Part shown: piece by piece, positions 34,201-46,100 of the stretch
How positions within the stretch are numbered: the first letter of the stretch is position 1
Layout: each line of letters starts with the position of its first letter
Assembly (NCBI GenBank): GCA_030533445.1
Contig: CM060082.1
Span: forward strand, 40,952,817 to 41,016,816
DNA length: 64,000 nucleotides
Direction of reading: 5' to 3'
Source of the DNA: Cyprinodon diabolis
Taxonomy: Eukaryota; Chordata; Actinopteri; Cyprinodontiformes; Cyprinodontidae
Position numbers and translations under genes: made by a program
The notes under the pieces: model-generated
What the model was told of the DNA's origin: nothing
What the model saw: only the letters and a program-made list of their open reading frames with translations
The model's database searches: none

Positions 34201-37200
34201 ACTGTGATTAGGAGGGCAGATTTACTAAGCCTTCGCTGCTGTTACACAATTCCATTTGAATTCAATTTGCAGCTGTCTGCATACATTATCCAGTGGCAGA
34301 GGGAAATTAGTGGACACAGTGATCTCTGCATCAGACACTTGTGTACGTGGATTACAGATTCCACCGGAAGGAACAGCATATAAGAAGGTGGGACATTTCA
34401 ATGAGCTGTGTGTGTCAGATAATTGGACCATCTTTTACCACTGAGGACAGACACAAGGACAACATTCTGCATAATAGAGGAACTGGAAGCTAATTTGCAG
34501 AATAATGAGGGGTCAGAGGCGTTACTCGTTAACCATGAATACATTTAGGATTTTTTATAAGTTTCTCACAAAGAGTACGAGTCTAAAACCCCTGATGAAA
34601 AGTCTCTCTTTGATCCAAGAGAGATAAACATGAATGATAGATTATAAATTGATAGATGTGTAAAAAACTACCTTATTAATAGTGATACTAGTAGGGGTGT
34701 AAATAATAATCGTTTTGTATCGATGCATCGATCCAACAACTCGTGAAGTTTGACCCCCTAGAAGAGCGAAGTGCGCGAGAACGCTGGGACCCTTCTTCCA
34801 ACTGGATCTCCGCTCTTTTTGGCCCTCATGTCCCTCCGTCGTCGGACTAAACTCGCCCCCACTTCCTTGCCGCCTCGGCCGTATCTAGACCCACAGTGTG
34901 TAGCGCAGACAACGCTTCAATACTGAGCATAATTTTAAAATGTCTGCATCAAGCTCACAGCAACACACTGCTGTAAGAGTATAACCAGGAAGCGAGGTAG
35001 GAGGGCAAAATAGGTTTAGCGCCACCGCAGCACGGGAGGGAGAATTACGCCCAGGACCAAATGGATAAAAATAGACCGGAGGAAAAAAAAAAACATGAAT
35101 CGATTATCTTGCGGACGTGTCGATGCATCGGATTGTCGGCTTTTGGATCGATGCATCGATACAAAACCATTATTATTTACACCCCTAATTTCAGTCATAA
35201 AAACAAATCACGCCAGCCTCCTGTCTGCGCCACCGTCTGCGGTCAGCTACAATTTGGGAGAGGTGCAGCGGAGCGTCCGTGGAGGGGGCGGGGATGTAGA
35301 CACCCTGGAGCCAATTATTGCATTGCACTCATTACTGATTTTCTGCAGTATTTTTGCAGTATTTTTTGATGCAACTTTTCTACTTCTGTTATTTGCTGTT
35401 GTTTCTAAAAAAAAATTCATAACGATATTACAGCTTTCATTGATTTATTTCAAATTTGAAACATTGTCCAGCCTGTAAGGTGTAAGAAAAACAAAAAAAA
35501 ACAATTAATCGAATTGAATTGTATCGTGGTGTATTCTTGAGTATCGAAAATAATCGGATCGTTGGGTCAGGAAATGGATACTGAATTGAATCGCCATGAT
35601 TTTGAGCTCATGATTTTAAGAGTATACCTGAATGCTAATGCTCACTGAACGGACTGAACAAGCAACGCTGGTCTAAAAGGACTGCTTTAGTGGACTGGCT
35701 AGCTGTAGAGGCCGTGTTGTGAACTTTAACCTATTTTTGTTTCAGATGGACAAGTCCGGACCAGACCTCCTGGGGCAGCAAAGCTGCATTCCTGAGTCAT
35801 CCCTTCGTTAGGGTTTATTCACATTTATCTGCTGCTATTTTAAAAGACACTTTCAAAGCATTAAGCCTTATAACTGGAATATTCCTCAGAGACACTTGAA
35901 TGGACTCTTAAAACCGCTTTTCCCCTTTTATTTATTTGTCCTTATTTTCAGTAGTGTTTAGTATAGGTATAATAATAAAATAATACTGTGTGATTGTAGC
36001 TAATAAAAGGCACCATTGTATATTAATTCGAGGTCTTTTGTTTATTCTACGCCGTGAACGGTTCATCTCTCAGGCTGGATTCACTCTTCTTTCAGAAACA
36101 TCCAAATAAACAGAGACACATTTATCTGGATGGTGATTAATAACTTTGCTGATAGTCTAAATTATTAACATTATTTAACAGTCAGTCCGGGAGTCCAACC
36201 TTTTAGGTAAAGAGGCAAAAAAAACCTGGTCAGTAAGCAAATTACAGTTATAATCATTCAACTGATAAAAATTCATTAGTTTTACTCTTGATTTGAATTA
36301 ACTATAACTTCCAGTTCTAGTTATTTGACTTAATATAGTGGTAAACTTGCATAACATGCATATTTGCACCTTTCCATTAGTACTTTTGACACCTCTGGTC
36401 AGATCTTTAAGTAAAGAATCTTTTCTTTTAATTGTGGCTCACAGATTAACAAATTATTAGCTGAAAAAACTAAAGATTTCCCCACCTGTGCCCAAAAAGC
36501 AGCACCTAATTTGATTATTGGTGTCATTACTTTAACTAGTTTAAAAAAAGAACTATGTAGATTACTCTCTTCCTCCAGAAATTACCCCTCCCCCCCATCC
36601 TGCTAGCTAACCAAATTACAAAAGTATTTAGATTGCACTGAAAGTGTAGTTCCTCTTCTTCTCCCCCTGAAGTCCCAAACATTTATTTTGTCCCTTTCAT
36701 CTCATCCTGTTGTCATCAAGAGGTAAAATTAAACCTGAGTGGTGAAATCTCACAGAATAAGTACAAACCCTTGCTTATGCCCACTGGGGAATAAAAGCGA
36801 CAGGATTAGAAGAGGAAGAAATAAAAAAGGAATAAAACATCAGATTTCAGGATATTTAAAAAAAAATCATCTAAATAAAGGCTAATTTTAATAGAACATG
36901 GGGCTTTAGATGAGGATCTAGGAGTGTTCAGTCGTACCTGCCAGATCCCGCAGTTGGTTTAGTGTAGGGATGATGGGAGGGGTCCTCCTCTGGAGGAAGA
37001 ACAGCACCATGACGGTCAGGGAGAAGTTGGTGATCCAGGCTCCAGGGATGCTGCTGGTGATGCTGTGAGCCCGCGCCCAGCAGCGGATGGTGAATACCAG
37101 ACTGCGAACCCGCGGGTCCAGCTCTCCGTACAGGTAGAGCAGCTCGGTGCTCTTCATCGCCACCCTGTGGAAACACAGAGGAAGGCAATGAATGAGTGTT

Positions 37201-40138
37201 AAGGTGCTGGATTCAAAGAAACTTTTTCTTTTTTTTAATCCAAGCTGCATTCTGAACGACACGACGGAGTATTAGGGCCAGGCTAGAGATTTTTTTATCT
37301 TCTATTTTGAGAATAAAGTCACAACGAGAATAGTCATAAAATTATGAGAATAAAGTTGTAATATTAAGAGAATAACGTCCTAAAATTACGAGAAACAAGT
37401 TTTTTTATGACTACTCCTAAAAGAAGGACTTTCTTCCCTAAAATGAAGAATGTTGAGCATTATGTAAAGTTATACTTTTGCATAATAATAATATAATAAT
37501 ACATTTTATTTAAAAGGCGCCTTTCTGGACACTCAAGGTCACCATAAAAAGCATAAAAAACTTAATGTCAGAAACAAAATCAAAAACATTTAAAGTGAAA
37601 TTGATATTTAAAGAGAATACGCAATCTTAAATAGATGAGTTTTGAGTTGCATTTTAAAATGGAGAACTGAGTCCATGTTTCTAAGTAGGGGTGGTAGAGC
37701 GTTCCAGAGGCGGGGGGCTGAATGCTCTGCTCCCCATGGTGGTGAAGTGGGCAAAAGGGACAGACAGGTGTAAAGCATTGGTTTGACAAATAAGGAAATG
37801 GCAAAGGTTCCTACAGCATAAGGCAAGTTAAATTCAAGACTTTTTAATGCTACTTGAATTAAAAATTTAAGACCAAATTTACAAGAAACACAAGAAAAAC
37901 CCTCTTGCGACAACTTAACCCAAAGGTTTATTTGAACATAAACCACTGCACTAATGTTTCAGATTTTGAAAAGCTTCCCATCCAGGAAGAAAGTTAAAAA
38001 CACACAAATGACAGATATATTTTAACAATTATTTAACTGAATTCACAAACTTTGTTTTAGCAGGGAACAAAACAAATCGGTTTTAAAGCCACAACATAAC
38101 CAGTGCTAAGTCTTTTTTGCAGCTATTTTTCTTTCTATGGTTTTCTTAGTATGTTTGATTTGGTGATAAGTGGAGGCGTTGCAGAGACAAGGGTGGAACT
38201 AAACTGAGAAATACCGGCTGTTTCTCAGTAACTCCATTTTGACGTGTTGTGTTTCGTGCTTCGCATATGCGACTCCACTGCCTTAATTCCCATCGTTCTG
38301 AGCTTGAATCGCTTCTTGCACTAAATCCACTGAGCCTCATGTATGTTCCCTGGTTTTAGCCATGGAGGAAACTCTTGGCTGGAGACAATTATCGTTACAT
38401 TTACACTTGCTCATATTTTCCAGACAAAAAGTTATTGGCGCATCTCCCAAATGTCCCGGCCGCAACAACGCTTTGATTGGTTCCGCTATCGGGACAAAAC
38501 CAATAATGGCGAGTCATTATTTTTATATACAGGTGCTGGTCATAAAATTAGAATATCATGAAAAAGTAGATTGATTTCAGTAATTCCATTTAAAAAGTGA
38601 AACTTGTATATTATATTCATACATTACATACAAACTCATATATTTCAGATGTTTATTTTGTTTAATTTTGATGATTACAAATGACAACAAATGAAAATCT
38701 CAAATTCATCATATCAGAAAATTAGAATATTGTGAAAAGGTTCAAAATTGATGGCCCCTGGTGCCACACTCTAATCAGCTAATTAACTCAAACCACCTGC
38801 AAAAGCCTTTAAATGGTCTTTCAGTCTAGTTCTATAGGCTACACAATCATGGGGAAGACTGCTGACTTGACAGTTGTCCAAAAGACGACCATCGACACCT
38901 TGCACAAGGAGGGCAAGACACAAAAGGTCATCGCTAAAGAGGCTGGCTGTTCACAGAGCTCAGTGTCCAAGCACATTAATAGAGAGGCGAAGGGAAGGAA
39001 AAGATGTGGTCGAAAAAAGTGTACAAGCAAGAGAGATAACCGCACCCTGGAGAGGATTGTGAAACAAAACCCATTCAAAAATGTGGGGGAGATTCACAAA
39101 GAGTGGACTGCAGCTGGAGTGAGTGCTTCAAGAACCACCACACACAGACGTATGAAAGACATGGGTTTCTGCTGTCGCATTCCTTGTGTCAAGCCACTCT
39201 TGAACCACAGACAGCGTCAGAAGCGTCTTGCCTGGGCTAAAGAGAAACAGGACTGGACTGCTGGTGAGTGGTCCAAAGTCATGTTCTCTGATGAAAGTAA
39301 ATTTTGCATTTCCTTTGGAAATCAAGGTCCCAGAGTCTGGAGGAAAAGAAGAGAGGCACTTCATCCACGTTGCTTGAAGTCCAGTGTAAAGTTTCCACAG
39401 TCAGTGATGGTTTGGGGTGCCATGTCATCTGCTGGTGTTGGTCCATTGTGTTTTCTGAGGTCCAGGGTCAACGCAGCCACATACCAGGAAGTTTTAGAGC
39501 ACTTCATGCTTCCTGCAGCTGACCAACTTTTTGGAGATGCAGATTTCATTTTCCAACAGGACTTGGCACCTGCACACAGTGCCAAAGCTACCAGTACCTG
39601 GTTGAAGGACCATGGTATCCCTGTTCTTAATTGGCCAGCAAACTCTCCTGACCTTAACCCCATAGAAAATCTATGGGGTATTGTGAAGAAGAAGATGCAA
39701 TACACCAGACCCAACAATTCAGAAGAGCTAAAAGCCACTATTAGAGCAACCTGGGCTATCATAACACCTGAGCAGTGCCACAGACTGATCGACTCCATGC
39801 CACGCCGCATTGCTGCAGTAATACAGGCCAAAGGAGGCCCAACTAAATACTGAGTGCTGTACATGCTCATACTTTTCATGTTCATACTTTTCAGTTGGCC
39901 AACATTTCTATAAATCCTTTGTTTTTATTGGTCTTCAGTAATATTCTAATTTTCTGATATGATGAATTTGAGATTTTCATTTGTTGTCATTTGTAATCAT
40001 CAAAATTAAACAAAATAAACATCTGAAATATATGAGTTTGTATGTAATGTATGAATATAATATACAAGTTTCACTTTTTAAATGGAATTACTGAAATCAA
40101 TCTACTTTTTCATGATATTCTAATTTTATGACCAGCAC

Positions 40139-40191
<53 letters not shown>

Positions 40192-43100
40192 TCAATTTTA
40201 ATGTTTTATTTAGATTATGAAAATAAATCGTAATACAAATAATCCTATTTATGATGTTTTAAAAATTAAAACCTACGAAAGACTGATTTAAGATATTTTA
40301 ATACCAATTAAGGCCTTAGTTTTACTTTGAATAATTTAATGCCTTTTAAGACTTTTTAAGGACCCGCGGAAACCCTGAAAAAACACAAATAAGGAAATCC
40401 TTTCGCGCTGGCATCAAATCGGGCAGGATGTCAGGTTGCTGTGTGGTGGAGCTGGTCGGCCGTCATCTGCTGGTCGGAGCTCAAAGCTTTCTTTCTGAAA
40501 CGGTTTGTTGAATGATGACTTTATTCTCGTAATTTTAAGACTTTATTCTCGAAATAGAAGAAAAAAAAATCTCTAGCCTGGCCCTAATACTCCATAGCAG
40601 AACGATAACTGGTTTAATCTTATTTTTGTTTTCCCTTCTTACACATTACATTGTATTTTTTAAGCTCTATTTTTCAAAATTAAATTTATTTTTAATTACA
40701 TGCTTCTTTCTAATTGAGATTTATGAATTGCATTTTGTTTAATTTGTGTTTTAAGGATCACATTCTCTTCACTTGTGGGGCGGGCTGCCCTCTGGGATGA
40801 GGGGAGAAGACACATTCCCATTGGTCTGTATAAACGTCATCAAAAATATTTTGCTAAAACATTTCTAAGCGCTTCTATTGGGCTTGAAGTGAGGAGAATG
40901 TGAACTGGAAATTTAAATTTATATAAAACTCGATCTGGAAAGAGAAAAATGAAAAAAATGTAACTTTTTAAAGTTTTATTTTTTCCTATATAAAAAAAAC
41001 ATCTGACAAAACAGCTAAGATAATCTAAAACCTTTTTTTTTTTTATTGAGAAACTTTTTACATTTTACTTTTAAGATTGTTTTTTTTCCCTTTCAAAGTG
41101 ATATTTAAAAAACATGTTTTTTACTTTGCAACAATAATGGAACAACATTCAAACCAAATGGGTTTAAATAAAACTGTAAAATGACCACTAGGGGTCAGCA
41201 TTCGGCTTCTCTAACATACCTACCGTCACACTGAGCTGCTTTAACCTTATTCGGACACACGCCTGCCTCTCTGCTGTGCCTCACAGATCTACCAACCATG
41301 ATCTGAGAAAAGTCCCTCTCACATCCACCCACAGTGGGTGGTTCCACTCCAGTTCCTTAGAAGCAGACGAGTGGTTTTCAGTACGTTAGCAGGTGTCTAC
41401 GTGTTTGTGTCACACGCCAGCTGATGAAATGATATCTTCAAGACCAGAAGGGAAGTAATGGAGCGTATACGAGCCCCTGGTTTGGCCATCCTGTTTAGTC
41501 TCACTGTGGCTAGAGAGTGAGGGAAACGCTGCAGCACTTCCTGATTAAATCTGGTTTCTGTTTGCGGCTTTTGCAATGCAAATGCAGCTTCAGTGCTAGA
41601 GTGGTCTGATAGGGAACACGATTATCACCAATTCATTGATGACATTTCAACGTGTGACCCACTGCTTAAGTGAAATGCTATGGAGGGAATTTGGTCCCAT
41701 TATTATTGAAACAAAATAACATGATTTGTAAAAAAAAAAAATGCAAAAAATTAAAACTTTTTGTAAACATTTTTATACTGTTTTTTTTCAATTAAAAAAA
41801 ATAATAATTTCAGATTCAGAGGGTTTATATAGGAATGAGTAAAGTATAAGAACTCTAATTTAATTCTTTTCAGTGCTCTTAGAAATAATTTTAATGCCAT
41901 CAACCCATGACTGATTTAAAAGACAAGAAAATCCTTCGCCATCTTTACCGTCGTCAGGCTGCAGCCATGTCCCAAATTCCTCGTTTTCCAGACATTTTTT
42001 TTTTAAATTAGCATTTTGCAATTTACGATCAACCGGAAGCAGTTCCATGCAAATATATCACGATATAATATATCTGATGAAATTGTTTTTATTAACGGAT
42101 TTTATTTTGTATAAAGTGTGTATATTACATCATACACACTCCACTTTGTTTTAAAACATATAAAAAATCTAACCGTGGATGTCTGGGGGAAAGTAATTAA
42201 CCTACATGTAATGAATGCTGGCGTACCATAAAGAATTAATTCTGAACAGTTTAGTTTGTGCCTTCAAGTCGTTGCCCATAGGAAGACGTTACTTGGATAT
42301 AACCTAATGGAATATCTTCAGAACGGCTCCAAATGACACAAAACTCATATAGTAGAACATGATGGAATAACGTAAAACCAAGGGCCAAATGTAAAAAAAA
42401 AAAAAACGGCGTTCCCCTTTAATTTAACGTATAATTATTTAATGACTTTTAATGATTTTTTGTGACCCGCAGAAACCCTGATTTAACATTTTTACATTTT
42501 AATAGAAACATTTTTTTTTTAAGATTTTACTTTTTTTTTTTCTTTCTGTTTTTCAGATTGAGTTATACAAAATGCATTCACTCCTGACATGCAACACATA
42601 AAAATGCTGTCGCTAATGTTTATACAGACCAACAGAAATGCATGTTCACGCCTCACTCCAGAGGACAGGCTGTCCCCAGAAGAGAAGGGAATGTGATCTG
42701 GGAAATGCAGTGTCGAAAATACAAAATCTGCAGAAAAATCTTTCAAAAACTTGAAAAAAATTGATTAGAAAATATAAAATCTGTAAATAACTTTTCAAAA
42801 AATACAATCTGAAAATATAAATTAAAAAAAATCTTAAAATCACAAGTAAACCAATTAAACAAAAAAAGAGAAAAACCGTCTTAAAAGCTTTTCTTGGTCA
42901 AAAGTTTCTACAAAGTTTAATTTCTGCATCACTATATTTCAATTTACAAAATGTTTTCTTCGTTTGCAACAATAATAGAAAAAAAACTCAATCCATAAAC
43001 CTGAACTAGTCATCACAGCACGATGCAGCCGGCCACCATTTTACCGGGCCGCGTGTTCCTGCTGTTACCTGTTGTTGGCCGTCAGGTCGCACTGAAAGCC

Positions 43101-46100
43101 AGAGGGCTGGTGGGCGAATCGAACCAGAGGGCAGCGAGCGTTGAGAATCTTCTGCACCCCCACACAGCCAGGCCCAAAGTGGTCCACGCACTCCCCGATG
43201 ACGGACAAGATGCTCTGGGTGACGTGGCGCTCCGAGTTGGTCCGTTTCATCTGGTACTCAAGAGACAGACCCGATTTTGGCTGCAAACATACAGGAAACA
43301 AAGATAATTAATGCAACCCTTATGAATATTTTGTTTCCTATCCTGCCATGTTTGACAGTGGGTTAAAATTGTACGTGTAAAGAGAGTCTAAATGTAGAGG
43401 ATTGATTCAGATTTTTCTCTCAGTACTTTTGTTTGGTGCTTTTCATCGACCCTTAGAGTAATAATGCAACGTCAAAGCTAAGGCGCTTTGTCACTCACCA
43501 CCATTTTAGCAGAATAGGAACGGCTGCAGACACCGATAACTAAAGCTGGACATCCGGGAGTATATTTTTTAGGGCTCCAAATAATGATATTTTTTTTTCT
43601 TTTATTACACTGGAAAAATGATCTAGAAATAAGTAAAAATGTCTTAAATTAAGTGAATTTACACTTAACTTGAGAATGAGTATTTTTGCTCTTAAAATAA
43701 GATATTATGATTAGGGATGCACGATATAATCGGCCCCCTATCGGTATCGGCCGTAAAACTGAATATCAGACAACGGCCACCCCACCGATATTTAACCCGA
43801 TATTTGATCAGCTTCTGAGTTTCTAAACTCTAAAAAAAAAAAACTACTTCTTCCTCAAAAACTTATTTTTTACAGACTTAAAAGCTTCTAAAGACGAGGG
43901 AAAAAATATCGATATCGGTTATCGGCTACATGAGTTTTAAAATATCGGCAAATCGGATATCGCCCAAAATCCCAATATCGTTCATCCCTAATTATGATAA
44001 AATACACTTGAAATAAGACAACGCAATTGCGTTTTCTTATTTTAAATGTATATTGTGTTGTTCCATTGGCAAAATGTCTCTTATCTCCTCAATTCAAGAA
44101 CAAATGCACCTATTTTAAGACAAAATGACCTATCTAGATTTCGATTTTTTCAAGTGTAATCCATTAACAATCTAAGGCAAAATGTCTCTTTAAGAAGGGT
44201 TAGGGAATGCTTAAACCATGGGCGTAGGTTTTCATAGGGACCATAGGGACATGTCCCTACCAAAATTTGGAACCGACCCAATTGTCCCTACCAAGAATTT
44301 GATGTGAGCAACATGTTTAAAATTTAAAATTATAAATATTTTTTGCTGCAGAAGTCGCTTCTTTTCCTCTCGCAGCTGCCTGCCTGGTAGCTGCAGCTGC
44401 AGCTCCTTCCTAGCCCCTGCCTGTTTCTCCTGTCCCTTTAGCAGCGCACCTCACTGTGCTGCGCTGTTTAACTCCACTCTCATTGGTTGTTCTGCCTTAA
44501 GTTCCGCCTTCTCTCTTTCTGATTGTTTTCTAGTCCGCGTGTGCTTGGTGCACAAAATTGAAAATGTATTCACACTAGAATACCGCGGTTACTACAATTA
44601 ATATTAGGCTATGAAACTAGTCCCAATTAAAAAAACTGAGTATCTAAATACTGAATATAAAAAAAGCAACCTTTATTTTTTTTTATAAAACTAAATATTC
44701 TGAGTCAGCCAGGAGGTCTGAAGACTGCTGGAAAAATGGACAAATAAAGGCTGTAAGCATCAACATTTCTGATTCTTAGCCACAGCCAACTAAAAAAGAA
44801 AATGTGAGGGTTTCTTTTTTACAGATATTTAGTTGCTATTACTGTTTTCATTTTTTGATGACTCTTTGAAGTTCAGGTATAATTATTAGCAGGTGTTATT
44901 TATTTTATATAGTATAACAACAAGAGATGGCACCTAAACATCTGCTATTTTTTGTTTAAGAAGCATAATTAGGGTTCCACATAATAATAGTTCTATTTTA
45001 TTGACTATTTATGCTCCTAGAAATAGGATAAAGACAAGAACAAACAGAGGAACACTTTTAACATTGATTTTATCTTACATAGATTTCCTCCCAGTCTATA
45101 AGTAAATTAGTACAAACATTAATGTCTGGTAAATAATGCTTGATTCTGGCTCTTTATTTTGGATATTATTACATTACAGATAAGATAGTGTTATATTGTC
45201 TTTTATAATACTTAAACGGGATTTTATATTTAAATAAATTTAGGCTCATCTTAGTTTTGTGCTTTGTAGATAAGAAAATAGATATAAGGAGCTATTTTAA
45301 CAGTCAGTAAGTAAAATAGGATGATATAAAAGATTGTTTCATTCAATCCTTTTATATTAAAAACTTACTTTTATACATTATATGATTTTAGGAAACACAG
45401 ATATTCAGTAATAATAATGCAGGGCAGCTTGTAGGTGAAGCAGCTGGCGCTTCAGTGCTTCAGCTGACGTCTAAATGATTTTAATTACAAAATAAGGAGC
45501 AACTTTTTTATTTATATACAATATAAATATCAATTTGTATTTGATATTGCTGGATTTAGGGAACTCAATCAATGAGCAGTGATGTTGCAGCACAGGTAGA
45601 GAGAGAAGTGTCCGAACCTTCAGGTGAAGGATTCTGTGATCTCTTTAGGAGCTCACAAATGATGCCACGTGGATTTTAATATAGTTTACCTGATTAACAT
45701 GTTTGTTTGGTTGGCTGTTATCTCTACTTCACATGTATTTAGTAAGAAATGTGTTTACAATGTTACGATAAAATTAAGGCAGCAACTAACAATTATTTTG
45801 CAAGTCGATTAGTCTGTCATTAGTTTTTTTGATGAATCGATTAATTAGATAGCCAAAGGTTCTTTAAAGAAGATTATTAATGACATTAAACCAGGTGAAA
45901 CTAAAATATTTCTTCTTGAGGAGTTCTGGATGAAAAATATTGACAAAAACATTTTTATTTATTTTATAAGCAAAAAAACAAAAACGAAACAATTTTGGTA
46001 TAATTACTGATCTGAGTGGGGTTCTCTGTCGGGGAAAGGCATATTTTACATTTATATTATGTTTTAGAGTCTCTATTCTCCAGTTAATGATGAATCACTC

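Larger units (their letters stand above)
37266..40593. mobile_element. 3.3-kb inverted-repeat structure (GGAGTATTAGGGCCAGGCTA ends) enclosing a Tc1
   Basis: GGAGTATTAGGGCCAGGCTA at 37266 is repeated in reverse complement ending at 40593, and the match goes on inward through TTCTA-TTT-GAGAATAAAGTC. The inside holds a LINE fragment, unrelated AT-rich DNA and an intact Tc1. Target duplication is not separable from the inverted repeat. It may be one element that received the others. Confidence 0.6.

Noticed and set aside
36928..37188. 86-codon minus-strand frame
   Set aside because: Wrong-frame shadow of MTPAP exon 6.
39361..39885. 174-codon minus-strand frame
   Set aside because: Antisense shadow of the Tc1 transposase.
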